From Linanthus parryae (lineage: Eukaryota; Streptophyta; Magnoliopsida; Ericales; Polemoniaceae), in the NCBI GenBank assembly GCA_023055425.1, contig JALGPY010000010.1, positions 50,466,165 to 50,530,164 on the forward strand: 64,000 nt of DNA, written 5' to 3'. The position numbers were made by a program, and so were the translations under genes. Under the pieces are notes generated by a model. It worked only from the letters and a program-made list of their open reading frames with translations. It made no database searches and had not been told where the DNA came from. Each line of letters begins with the position of its first letter. The first letter of the stretch is position 1. Shown here piece after piece: positions 23,111 to 34,247 of the stretch.

Positions 23111-25080
23111 CGTTATTGCCGGAGCCAATATTGTTCGATGTAGAAGGTAAGTCACGAACACTTTTCCTGCTCTTTCTGTTTTGCATAACTTTCTGAATAT
23201 GATCTTGCCTCTGTTCGGCGCTCAGTGCAGCGTAACGATTTTTTCGCGGGGCACGCTCTGCAATTGTAGAGGAATTTGTACCTGAAAAAATGGAACGGAA
23301 CAATAATTACTGATAATAAAATCGTAGAAGGTATACTTATTTTGTGATAAAAGTTCAATTTCTATCTCTGCTACCATAATATATTCATAAGTATTCCCTA
23401 TATTTTTCCGTGGGAAGTTATTTAATTAGGAACAACATAGGATGTAGGGAAAGATAGCAACCACGTTGTTACTTTATATTACTGACTACCCAGAATCGGC
23501 ATTTTCTCATTGCTTGCTCATTTTTCGAGAATCAAAACTAAATTGGGCCGTTCAATACTCTACCAGTAAGTTAAAAGAATAAAAGCATCACCTATTGAGT
23601 CAGTGTCTTCACTTGGTATGGAATCATCTTCAAATTTATTGCTGGGCCCAGATCCTTTTGATGTAGAAGCCACATTTTGCACTTGCTTCCTTCTCTTTCT
23701 ATTCTGGATAACTCTATCAATGTAATCTTGCCTCTGTTTGGGTGTCAGTGCAGCGTAACGGTTCATTGGGGAAGGTCTTTCTGCTAAAATTAGAATGAAT
23801 AAAAAGGTATAAAATACTAATAAATATAAAGGGGGAAATAGAGCTTGACCAAGCCATTGATTTTAATCAATGGCTTTTACGGCATTATCAATGTACAAAA
23901 TAAAAAATAGTATTCAAGAAAGTGGAAGTATGAAAAAAAATCACCTGTTGAGTCGTCCTGGCTTGGTAAGGCAACTTCTTTAAGGCTATCGGTAGATCCA
24001 TGGCTAGTTGATGTACACGATATGTTTTGCTCAGATTTCTTTCTTTTATGGTTCTCTATAACCTTCTTAATATGATTTTGCTTCTGTTCGGGAGTCCATG
24101 CAGCATAACGATTCTTTGTAGGAGTACGTCTATTAGTTATATGGACAACTGAAAAAATAAGAGGGAATAACAGTATATGAAACTCCTGGCGGTATGTGTC
24201 TTGAGTAATACAATATGTAGTATTTCACTTAATTGATAATACTAATGAAGCTTTAGACAGGACACATAGCTTTTAGTACCAAACTGTGTGATGAAGGAAA
24301 ATCATAAAATTGAGAAAGCTGGAAACCACGATTTTCTTTGCGGTAACATTACATGTCGAGTAAGTTCCATTGAACATGCCTGGGTAATTGTGCGAACAAA
24401 AAAAATTGTATTTCACATGTGAACATTTCATAAGAAAGTAAAGTATGAATATGTGACCTTCGTCATTGTCAGCACTTGATCTGGGACAATCTTCACCATT
24501 TACATGCATAGATAGCTTTGCTGCACAGTTTGACAAAAGTACTTTAACATGTGGATGTCCTAGGAATTGAAAAATTGATAGGAAATATCATCGACAAAAA
24601 AATATGAACGAATTAACGACCTAAATCTCGCATATTAGAAAATGAATGAGGCGTAAGAATGTGTAAAAAACTTTTTTTCCTTATTTATAGGACGAAATAC
24701 CTGGCGTGGAAGGCGGCACACAAGACTGTTTCTTTCTTTTTCTATTATCCATAATGTTTTGAACGTAATTGTGTTTTTCGGCCGGCGTTAGATTTGTATA
24801 TCTTTTCCTTTGTCGAAGACGCCTTTCAGCTATTTGACTATCTGCAAAACAACAAAGAATAATAGTCCAGCCAATGTATATTAAATATAATCTTGCGAAG
24901 TAATATTTGGTTTCCTTATGCTCATATACCATTATTCTTGTCGGCACAGGTGGAACCATTGTTGGCAGCTCTATTCTTTCTTTTCTTGTTCTCAAGTACC
25001 TTCGTAATTTGAATCCGCTTCTCGTCGGAGGTAAGCCTGGCATAATACTTTCTCTGACGACTACGCCGTTGGATTATCAT
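23111..25080 (-). CDS. Array of five related small exons at the N-terminus of the Helitron protein
   Basis: Five separate exons each encode the same motif, R/Y-Y-A-x-L-T-x-x-E/Q-K/R, then an Ile/Val-rich helix and N-R-K-x-R-K. They are 25080-24930 (YYARLTSDEKR), 24841-24701 (RYTNLTPAEKH), 24148-23945 (RYAAWTPEQKQ), 23780-23592 (RYAALTPKQRQ) and 23281-23111 (RYAALSAEQRQ). All but one begin with an Arg-rich lead. Each is followed by a Ser/Thr/Gly/Asn-rich tail and flanked by AG and GT. A sixth exon, 24559-24458, lacks the motif (CAAKLSMHVNGEDCPRSS). The basic helix suggests nucleic-acid contact, but that is inference. Related single motifs occur at the front of plant Helitron proteins. Splicing order is inferred from sites only. 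Confidence 0.65.
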
Positions 25081-25270
25081 CTCTGGACAATTTCAAACAA
25101 TATGGCAATATAATTACTCACGGGCAATTTTAGTAAATCGGAGAATAGCATCTAAATTCACTTAGCTTCACTAAGTCTCCCAAAGAGCAATAGCATTTTG
25201 AAATACACTAATGGACCAAAACAGATGTATGTCAATGGCCAAAGAAGACATAAAAGAAGTGTGATTTCAC

Positions 25271-25374
25271 CTCTGATTAAAGATTCATTAGTAGGATCTT
25301 CATGACATTCATTGGAAAGGTTCACAATTTTGGCAGCATGATATCCTCCTTTGCCAAGCGTGTTCATTTTCTTT
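25271..25374 (-). CDS. Probable first coding exon of the Helitron protein
   Basis: Minus-strand exon with acceptor TTGCAG before 25374 and donor GAG/GTGAAA at 25270. ATG at 25365-25367 starts MNTLGKGGYHAAKIVNLS, and the exon ends ESLIRG. It precedes the first repeat-type exon by about 190 bp. No domain is recognised. The open frame continues upstream (VNCRK), so the ATG could also be internal. Confidence 0.4.
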
Positions 25375-27928
25375 CTGCAATTAACACAATTTACAAGTGC
25401 ATTCATAGATAAAGGACAGGCATGCAGTGACGCAATATTTGTCAATAACTACCGATCTCTAGCTCTGTGCTTTTGTAGGAAAATAACAAGTCTCTGATGT
25501 CAATTTATTGTATGATCTTTATTCGATTATAATAATTTTATACAATTCACTTGGTAATTTGATCATAGATGCATTGTATGTAATTTTGCAAGATTATCTT
25601 ATTTTAATTGGACGCTATAGAGAGCCAACGCATGTTATTACCCTACCCTCTGCCCACCCTCTGTCCGATTTGTGAGACCAGTAAAGTTGTGTATTGATGA
25701 ATAAATACTAAACAAAGAGCATGTTAATAATTGAAGAGCATTGTAATTTAGTAATACATAAAGTCATAGAACCAGTTTTTTTTGAGAAAATAGAACCCTT
25801 ATTTTTGTAGAAAGGCAACAAGGATTTGTAAGAAAATGATGGAACTGTGTAGATGTTGTCAACTAAAATAATCAATTGTAAATATAAGAAAGTTTTGGAA
25901 ATACAATATAAAGCTCAGCAATCTTACAGTCTAAAACTACCATCTATGTTTTTGGCCTGGTATCTAACACACAGCTTCACATATCAATTTTATCTCATTT
26001 CGGATTAGAAGCATACTATGGGCTGTTTGGCTCTCTCCCTTCAATCAATTTTATTATTTTTTTGTGATCATATGGTCGGAGTCTGGTTCTGTTTCTGGCT
26101 TTGGCTGGTTATGTGGCATATTTCGAAGTGGCTTTTCATCCAGAATGTGCAAAATTTCAAGCAAACAAAAACTACGAAGTCAAGTCCATAACTTCTTTAT
26201 GTGCTAAACTTCAACAGGAACAAAACTTATTACTTCACAAACATTCCCTGTGTGGATATTTTTTCCGTAATCTGAAATCATTTAGGTGGTTTCTATGCAG
26301 ATAAACAAGTGCCAGTGCAGCAAGAGGAACAAGGATCAACTTTCTTCCTTGAAACAAAGGGAAAACACCGTGCCCAGCACTCTCTGCTTAAGATGGAATT
26401 GGATGACGCCCTGCTTTGTGATTTCGATCTGGCAGGTCGACACGCCTTCGATAGCAGTGAAACCCTTAAAAAGTCACCACAAGGCTTCAGGAAATAGAGG
26501 CATATACCCAAATACTATATATAATTTTTATTATTAAACGACTATCTGTTCGGCCTCTATTCTTTCAGCTCATTAACCTCCCAACTAATTGTGAAATTGA
26601 CGTCCATTCTAGAATTTGTCAAATTTAACATAAATTTAAGAATGTAGAATTCGGATATGTCATGTTTCTGTCATATTAGACTCTGCCGTTGCTTCTCGGA
26701 TTTTTGTTCTGCTGCCATGTCCAAAGCATAATTTCGTACTTATAGTACACAAAAGCTAGACAGAAACTTGTAATGGAACAAGATCTCATATTAGTTACAG
26801 CATCTTCGAATGCTTTTAAATTTTAACACAACTAAATGTAAGATAGTCAAACATTCAAAAAAAAAAAAAAAAAAAGAGAAGAAAAAGAAACCCCAACTTC
26901 TAAAAGAGCCCATTCTAGCTTGTGAATGAGCTCAACCTCTCTGTTTTAAGGGTTCAGTGGGTTAGTCACATTAGTTTTCGAAGTTTAATCAGTTCCTAAG
27001 CTAAGACTAAAATGCTTGTTTATCAAACCAGAGCTATGAATTAGAAGTTTAATCCTATCGTTATGCTCCTCAGGACAAAGCAGGCATACCAATAATTCTT
27101 CATCAGGCTCTGGAAGGCTGAAACATTAACTCTAAGCTATTTTTCCAGGTACGCCTGTACCTTCAAATTGGGATGACCTCAGAGGAGAAAGCCCGATAAT
27201 TGCAGAATACGACTAATCTGTGTTGAAATTCGGAACACCCAGATGAGAAGTTGCGGAGATTCGAGCAGAGAGGTGATGAATCTGGGTGTAATTATGAGTT
27301 ATCGCATTAGGGTTTTCACTCAGAACCGAAATTGAGAGACTCGGAGAGTGAGAAAGAGGAAGGCTTACAGAATGTACTGATAGAGTGAAGTGAGCCGCCG
27401 ATTCCAGTGACCGATAGCGCAGGCAGGAAACCTCAACACAACGAACAAGAGCGAAGCTCATAAATCAACGGCGCCGCAGTTGAATGACGAACAACCCACC
27501 TTTAGAAATCTACAGGTCCACAAGCGTAGTACCCCATCGGACGGAAGAGGCGAAATATGGGGGAATAGAGATTCCCAAGATCGATCGCGGTGGAGAAAGC
27601 CAAAAAGGTATGCGCAGAACCAAAGCATTCGTTTCATATTCTGTTTTAAGTGGGTTTTGAAAAAGTCCACAGAGAGTTAAATCAGAATTAATAACCTGTA
27701 ATTGTGAGAGTTTATTTCCTCAAAGTAATGTCCCAAAACGGGAATTAATTAATGCAGCGTCATTGACAAATAATTTAATGGAAGCCGCAATTCCTGATTT
27801 TAAGCAGGGGTATTATTGGTATCTTGAAAAATGTAGAAAACTCAAAATGAGAGAAAACACATACAAGTGTTAAACTCTTAAAAGTGTAAAACACCTAGAT
27901 GTGTTAAACACTAAAAGCTCTTCAGCTT
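25375..27928. other. Helitron 5' region, mostly non-coding, possible captured fragments
   Basis: No gene can be named. A plus-strand frame near 26300-26497 reads FLETKGKHRAQHSLLKMELD and DALLCDFDLAGR, looks like real protein sequence and follows a splice-acceptor-like ATCATTTAG (26276-26284), but I do not recognise it. An A18 run lies at about 26860-26878. The promoter of the Rep gene should be in this stretch. Confidence 0.35.
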
Positions 27929-27944
27929 TTTATAGTAGAGAAGA
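27925..27944 (-). other. Helitron 5' terminus
   Basis: Minus strand reads TCTTCTCTACTATAAAAAGC, preceded by host A (27945 is T on plus). TC followed by a T/A-rich stretch is the standard 5' end of plant Helitrons. An alternative start three bases further in (TCTCTACTAT at 27941) would lack the flanking A. Confidence 0.8.
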
Positions 27945-28839
27945 TGTGATGTGCATTAATAAGGAGAAAAAAATGAATTTGTTTTCCAAAAGTCATCTAT
28001 TTTGACCGTTGTCACTCCTTAGTTCCCCTCCATTACAACCATATTGGAGGTCTAACCCCCATCAAAGTGGGTTGTTTCTATATCATTCTTGTATTTCAGA
28101 AGGCTTCGTATCAGATTATGTGTAGTGATTTCTAAAAGGTTAATTCATTTAATGTTAGTAAGTTTTCTTTTCTCACTCTTAATATAGTTGTGATTCCCTG
28201 ATTTCTAACAGTTAAACATATTTAGAGCACAAACAAGAACATGAGGAAAAGGAAAAACATTGGAGATGAAGGATTCAGAACTCCATAGCGAGATACGAAC
28301 TCCAATATGCCGAAACAGTGTTGCTCTCTTATCTTGTAAGAGGAAGAAGACATATTTACTGATGAAGTCATTGTAGTCGGCATTTTTGAAATTGTTGAGG
28401 AGATATCCCTATCTTATCCTTAAAGCTCGAGAATGAAGGAGTAATCCTGCAAGCATTACATGAAATTGATCGTATTTTACCATTAGATTGCGTCTGTACT
28501 CGTTCGATAAACTTCTGATCAAGTCTTGAAATTGATCTTATTTTACCATTAGATTGGTGAAACTCTGGTGGAAAACATAAAAGAGCTTCTTTCGATACCA
28601 GTTCATAGAGGTGCCTGTTATTCCTCAACTGTTAGCCCAGTAGCAAGGATCTCTTATGTTCAAAAAGTCATATGATATGTGAAATAATGAACATAAAATA
28701 GTCACTGATTCAAACACAACAAAATTTACAAACAACACTTCAAACAAATGCTCTCACCAAATTGGTTCTCGTGTAAATCTAGAAATGAATACATCAATAA
28801 CAACATGACCATGCACACCGAATATATATTCAGTATGAT
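27945..28839. other. Intergenic stretch between Helitron and P450 copy B
   Basis: No gene seen. It contains a 30-bp direct repeat with one mismatch (28461-28490 and 28527-28556, GAAATTGATC then TATTTTACC). Confidence 0.5.
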
Positions 28840-29948
28840 CTTATTAACTAAAGAACATTGATATGGAGCGGGAATCAAACAGAGATCATTATTTCTCCTC
28901 ACTGAACTAGCAAACACCTCTGTCTTGATCCTGGAATTTCCCAATCAAAATGGTACATCAATTGTGCCTGCGGGCTCTATGTTTGGAATAGCAAAAGCTA
29001 TTCCTGGACACATCCTTCTTCCAGCACCATAGGGGATGAAGTTGAAGCTGGAACCTTAAAAATCTATTCCACTATTCAGAAACATATTTGGGTAAAATTT
29101 CTCTGGTTGAGTCAAATGTCTTGGATCTCGACCAATTGCCCACGCATTAACAATGACCCTTGTCTTAGCTGGGATAACATATCCGTTGATTTCACAGTCC
29201 TCGCTACACTCTCGTGGGAGCAAGAGAAGGGTGTAGCCTTGAGGTTTTTTTGATCACCAGTTTCAAGTATTTCTATTCATGAAGAACAGATTCATCACTA
29301 TTCCCTTTTCTTTCAAAGACATCTGAACTTGTGTTCTTCGCATAATTTCTGGATTCTTCAGCAGTTCCGAGATTGCCCATTTTGCTCCCACGAGAGTGTA
29401 GCGAGGACTGTGAAATCAACAGATATGTTATCTCAGCTAAGACAAGGGTCATTGTTAATGCGTGGGCAATTGGTCGAGATCCAAGACATTGGATTCAACC
29501 AAAAATTATGCGAAGAACACAAGTTCAGGTAAGAGATGTCTTTGAAGGAAAAGGGAATATTGATGAGGTACTACAGACTATATTGGATGAGCACAAGGAG
29601 AAGGAAGGAGGAAGAGAGGAAAGGGAAGAGGACCCGGAGGATTTTAATATGGATACTCAACTTAATAATAAACCAGTACCAGAAGCCTTTATATAGGCAA
29701 CTTAAACCTGGAGGAAAAGAAACCTAGCCTAAACTTGGAAAGCAATCCAAACATTAACACAACAATCCTAACCTAACTAGAAAAGCAATATATATCATAA
29801 TTAATATTACTCCTAAATAACTCTACCACCATGGCTCTGGTAGAAGATTTGGAGTTGAGTAGTTGGATTTGAATAGTCGTCTACTACCACGAACAAGAGA
29901 AGGAAGAATATGAGAAACTCAATAGTTGAAGGAAAGTGGAACTCCATG
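28840..29948 (-). pseudogene. Cytochrome P450 pseudogene, CYP71-like, copy B (scrambled)
   Basis: The N-terminus is at 29948-29815: ATG, MEFHFPSTIEFLIFFLLLFV (membrane anchor) and then a frameshifted remnant of the proline hinge. The C-terminal half is at about 29385-28840: the end of the I helix ([15 protein letters not shown]), [20 protein letters not shown], the AWAIGRDP region and the haem loop [13 protein letters not shown] with the Cys ligand, ending LCLIPAPY. Between them, 29384-29660 runs on the plus strand and carries inverted copies of [17 protein letters not shown] and of [14 protein letters not shown], fused to an exon-1-like piece, [14 protein letters not shown]. Most of exon 1 and the K-helix/PERF part are lost, and stops occur after SGIDF and in the C-terminus. 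It is clearly non-functional. Confidence 0.85.
29119..29488. repeat. Inverted duplication within P450 copy B
   Basis: Bases 29119-29223 are repeated in reverse complement at 29384-29488 with few changes. A second inverted pair lies inside and beside it: about 29322-29344 against 29508-29530 (CTGAACTTGTGTTCTTCGCA). The arms cover the same P450 C-terminal coding sequence, so the locus could form a long hairpin RNA if transcribed. Confidence 0.85.
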
Positions 29949-30544
29949 GTTAATACAGAAAGTGATGTCGAGAGTGTGTGCTTTAATAATATGAAATCTA
30001 CTGACGAACTAATTTTTAGATGGAATTTATGATCTAACATCATCACCTTATCCCTAAAGCGTTCGGTGGAAGAGCTCCGGTGTATCTGATGTCTTTTTCC
30101 ATAAACAATCTATTTCCTGTGGGTTGGCAATGTGTGTCGCGATGTGACTGCACTCGGTGGCTGGCCAAATTTCCTCGTTTTTGAATTGAGCACCAAAACG
30201 TAATCAAATTGGTTACTAAAATATTGTTTAAAAAAAAAGCGATTTTTTTAGAAAGCACGATTAGAAATCATAACTTTCAACTTGCAAGGGCAGCAGGTGA
30301 TCACCCGGGCTCTATATGACATTGCTGGACAATAATCTTTGTTATGGCACTACCAACCTCAGATAAAGCCTTCATTCTTATGTGCAAAATGTATGTTTAC
30401 GTTGCTTGCTCATTTCTTGCTGATGGAATTTCCAAGTAAACAGATCATAAAGCATTTATAGAGGAAGGGAGTGTAGGTTTTCACAACTGGGATGTTTCTT
30501 GTGATTTACCGCAAAAAAGATATGTAAGGGAGACTAAAAGTTTA
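29949..30544. other. Upstream flank of P450 copy B joined to the copia remnant
   Basis: No gene seen. Going up, the old P450 promoter side gives way to decayed copia sequence. RNase H and the 3' LTR of the copia upstream could not be recognised here. Confidence 0.35.
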
Positions 30545-31550
30545 ATACTGAAGTGCTCCCAAAAGTTGCCGATAGGGAGTAGGGTCCGATAATTTCTTAC
30601 CATCATGAAGATGAAATATAGTTCCAGGCGCAAGTGGTGTAGAAGATGGCTTTCAGTTAATCATATTGAAACGCAAGAGGAGGTCGTTGATATAGTTTGC
30701 TTGGTGAGTGAAAATTCCACCAATGTTGAGCTTTATTTCTAAACCTAAAAAATACGTTAGTGGTTCAAGATTAGTCATCGATCCGAGTTAAGATGCTCTA
30801 TAAAATGATGCATAAATTAAGTGTCATTACCGCATCAACGTATAGTAATAAAACAGTACATTTGTTATTGCGATGACGTATAAATAAGGAAGAATCAGCA
30901 TTGAAAACAAGAAAGCCACGAGATAGTAAGTGTGTGGTGAAGCGCTCAAACCAAGCCCGTGGGCTTGTTTTGAGTTCATATATGGACTTGTGCAATTTGC
31001 AAACGTAATGTGGGAATTTAGTTTTTTCAAAGCCTTGAGGTTGGGACATATACACTGCTTCTTTTAAGATACAGTGAAGAAAAGCGTTCTTAACATCTAG
31101 TTGTTGTAGCGGCCAATTGAAGGTGGCGGCTAGTGCTAGAATGGTGCGAACATTGGAGTGTTTAATAACATGACTAAAATTTTCGTCATAGTCAATTCCG
31201 GGGTTTTGATGAAAACCTTTGGCAACTAGACGAGCTATAAAGCGAGAGATAGTGCCTTTGGGATTTTATTTAGTATAAAAAACCCATTTATCCCCAATTA
31301 CGCTTGCATTTGGTGGAGGTGGCACAAGCGTCCACGTATTTTGTTGTATGAGGCTAGCGTACTCGTCAGTCATGGCTTGACGCCACTGAGAGTGTTTGTC
31401 AGCCTCAGAAAAGGATGTTGGGTCATATTGTAGAGAAGTAGTAACATTAAAACCAAGTTTAAGCTTACTTATACTGGCTATACTGCGTGTTTGCATGTGA
31501 TGATGGGGTTGACGGAGTATCTCAACAGTCGTAGCACGCATGGGAGACAA
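30545..31550 (-). pseudogene. Copia reverse transcriptase (Ale/Retrofit-like)
   Basis: Motifs in order on the minus strand: QWRQAMTDEYASLIQQNTWT, VIGDKWVFYTK, stop, then ARLVAKGFHQNPGIDYDENF, QQLDVKNAFLH, VYMSQPQGFE and LLLYVDAVM. The catalytic pair reads VDA instead of VDD. After a gap, YFLGLEIKLNIGG, LLLRFNMIN and DPTPYRQLLGALQY end at about 30545. It has several stops and frameshifts. With the second catalytic Asp lost it cannot be active. Confidence 0.85.
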
Positions 31551-31920
31551 CTCAGCAGCCGCGGACGACGCCCCACCTGAACTGGACGTTCCCTGTGTGG
31601 TATCTGATTTCGGGACAGAATCTGCTGTAGCCGATTGTAAAGGACAAATTCTATAGGAGCAGATTGTAATGGGACGTAATTTGCAGCAGCAGATTGTAAT
31701 GGGACAGAGGCTGGAACAATGCCAACAGGCTGCGTCGTGGCCGAAGCAGCTAGGTCATCCACACAAGAAGGGTGCTGACTCATCATCGATATGTGGTCAT
31801 GGATAATGGATGAAGAGTTCTGCCAGGAGGTGAAGATGGGACCATCTCCAAGAGAACCTGAAACAATAGGTGGTGAACATTAGTGATTAGAGGAATAAGG
31901 GAATAATGTTTCGTCAAAAA

Positions 31921-32700
31921 TTAAACTACGACTAATAAAAATCTGTTAGTTCTTTTATCAAGACACATATAACCCTTGTAATCATCCGCATAACCAAGAA
32001 ACACACATAATTTGGTATTAGCATCAAGTTTGAATTGAGTATAATCGCGGAGATACGAAAAACATGCACAACCAAATATTTTCAAGGTGGAACAATCAGG
32101 ACGAGTACCAAATAAAAGTTCAAAAGGAGATTTATTTTCAGTATTTATGCTAGGTAACCTCTTTATAAGGTAAATAGCAGTTTTTACGGTGTGGTACCAA
32201 AGTTTATTTGGTAAAAAGGCTTTCTTGAGCATAATGACCGATGTTTCCATGATATACCGGTGTTTGCGCCCGATGACCCCGTTTTGTTGGGGAGTGTGAG
32301 GACATGATTTTTGGTGTGTGATGCCGTGTGCAGCCAAAATTTGTTTTACGTAAAAAGTGTGTATTCTCCCCCTCCATCCGTTCGCGAGATACAAATGGGA
32401 TGTTTGTGGAGTTTCTCATTCTGGATTTTAAAGTGGTAAAAACTGATGGTACTTCAGATTTATTATGCGATAGGATATTCCAAGTATACTTTTAATAATC
32501 TTCAATAAAAAGTACATAGTATCTATAACCGTTGTGAGATTGGGTTATGGAGGGCCCCCAAATCTCACTATGCAGCAGATTTAATAGCTCAACAGATTTA
32601 GACGTAGAAGAAGAATACGGCAACTGATGCATTTTACCAAGTAAGCATGAAGGACATATTTGCAGAATCAGAATTGCTAGGAAAAGTAATTATTTGACGT
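31921..32700 (-). pseudogene. Copia integrase (Ale/Retrofit-like)
   Basis: The best-preserved block is 32394-31921: HGITHQKSCPHTPQQNGVIG then RKHRYIMETSVIML, in which the catalytic Glu of NGVxER is Gly (NGVIGRK), and IKRLPSINTENKSPFELLFG and FGCACFSYLR after it. The upstream core with the first Asp (about 32400-32700) is frameshifted but visible in pieces (IICPSCLLGK-like). Confidence 0.82.
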
Positions 32701-32761
32701 AAAATATTATCCGAGGGATGCCCTAAATAGGCATGCCAGAGTTCAGATGAAACTTTATTTC

Positions 32762-33241
32762 CTAACTAAGCTTGCGGAGAGTTAGGAAAAGAAAAATATG
32801 AATGGGGGGGGGGTATAACCCATTTTTACTCAGTCCTTGATATATAATTTTCCCCGTAGCTATATCCTGAATAGAAAAAGAAGTAGAGTAAAAAATGATA
32901 CTGCATTTGTGATCCATGCATAATTTGTGAACCAACAAAAAATTAATGCTTAGTTTGGGAACGTGCAAGGTATTGTGCAAAGTAAACTTGTGTGAAGAAG
33001 TGGATAACAAGGCAGTGTCCGAGTAGTGAATAGGCAGAGTTTGCCCATTGCCGACATAAACTTGATCATTGCCACTATATGTGTCAGAGTTGTGCAGATT
33101 TCCAAAGTCATTGGTCATGTGATTAGTGGCTGCGGTGTCGGACAACCAATAATTTTGAGCAGCGTGAGTGTAGTGCTGAGTAGAAGCAGTCATGGCTGTA
33201 AGTTGATCAGGGGGCATTCGCTCTTGAAAAGCATAGTCCAT
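32762..33241 (-). pseudogene. Copia protease (Ale/Retrofit-like)
   Basis: Minus-strand frame with YWLSDTAATNHMTNDFGNL, GNDQVYVGNGQTLPI, LHNTLHVPKLSINFLLVHKL and the pre-integrase lead. The family active site is DTGATNH; here Gly is Ala (DTA). The frame continues upstream to a degraded zinc knuckle (ICGQ*FHTALDC) near 33260-33290 with its first Cys changed. Confidence 0.82.
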
Positions 33242-33254
33242 ACCGTGTATGCAA

Positions 33255-34247
33255 TCAAGAGCTGTGTGGAACTACTGTCCACAGATTTGAAAAACCACAA
33301 TACCCATTTTGGGAGTTGGAACCAGAGTGTACCTCTTTGATAATATGATCTTCCACCCCTGTAATAACTTGAACGACCACGATAATTGGACCCACTACCG
33401 TACCTACCATCAGATCAGTTACCAGTTCTACTTTGTCTACCATATCCAGTGTCTCTGTGATAGCCTCCACGCTGAGAGACATTTCCATAGTGATGGTTAT
33501 TTCTACCACAACCTCGACCCCGAGATGAGATATTGAAATTAGGATTCCTAGTGGTGGTAAATTTATAGGCTGTAGTAGAATCAGGAATGGAGTTTTGATT
33601 TTCAATCATCTGTTTCTCTGATTTGAGGACATGAAGATCCTCAAAAGATAGGGGATCTGATCTAATACGAATTGTAGTCCGGAAAGAATTGTACTCAGGG
33701 TAGTCCATTTAACACATACAATAGCATATCTTCATCTTCAACAGGGGATCTAGCCACAGTTAACTTATAACAACATTCTTCATCTTTTGCATATAGGTAT
33801 CAATTGAATCCGATTTCTTTCTTAAATTCTAAAGTTCAGATTTTAGTTGCAGTATATTAGAACAAGAGAGTGATGCGTACCTTCTTTCTAGAACTAAAAA
33901 AATAGATCTAGAGGTTGACTGACAAATAATGAGTGAGAGAGCTTCTTGGCTCAAAGTTGCATGAAGCAGAGTGACAGAGCCACCATCGCCGGTTAAATGC
34001 TCAGGAGGACATGGAGTTGTGCCGTCGAGATAACCCATTAGTGATTGAGTGCGCAGCAGAGATGAGATCTAATATTTCCAGGTCACAAAATTGGTTCCAT
34101 TAAGTTTGAATGGAATCAAATTGTGTATATTTGACCATAGTTGCAGGGGATTAGGGTTTTGCCCCATGGTGTAGACGGTGATCAGAGTACCGGTGGAAGG
34201 TGTTGCACTGGTGGAAGGTGGTATCACCGCCATAGGCTCTGATACCA
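33255..34247 (-). pseudogene. Copia gag (Ale/Retrofit-like)
   Basis: Starts at the primer site (34247) and runs through PFKLNGTNFVTWKY, stop, GYLDGTTPCPPEHL, LSLIICQSTS, a frameshift near 33830, EYNSFRTTIRIRSDPLSFED and LHVLKSEKQMIENQN, then an Arg/Gly-rich stretch (SSRGRGCGRNNHH) that binds RNA in this lineage. Stops and frameshifts make it non-functional. Confidence 0.82.
34235..34247 (-). promoter_or_regulatory. Primer-binding site of the Ale/Retrofit-like copia
   Basis: Minus strand TGGTATCAGAGCC, complementary to initiator-Met tRNA, immediately next to the LTR end TTTTCA at 34248. Confidence 0.92.

Larger units (their letters stand above)
13338..27944 (-). mobile_element. Helitron, 14.6 kb, with Rep/helicase, RPA-like gene and captured exons
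   Basis: Rolling-circle transposon on the minus strand. The 5' end at 27944 reads TCTTCTCTACTATAAAAAGC (the TC start is typical). The 3' end at 13338 is CTAG, preceded by a short GC-rich hairpin. The flanks are A (13337) and T (27945), with no target duplication, as expected for insertion between A and T. Contents along the element: 5' non-coding 25375-27944, Rep/helicase exons 25374-18320, an unidentified exon (17461-17289), histone acetyltransferase exons (17045-16571) and RPA-like gene 15451-14144. The Rep catalytic motifs survive, but one stop breaks the helicase. Confidence 0.9.

Noticed and set aside
28368..28628. 86-codon frame with a repeated QSNGKIRSIS
   Set aside because: The repeat is explained by a 30-bp DNA direct repeat in intergenic DNA; no known domain.
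29536..29727. Separate small plus-strand gene
   Set aside because: Alternative frame over the inverted P450 pieces.
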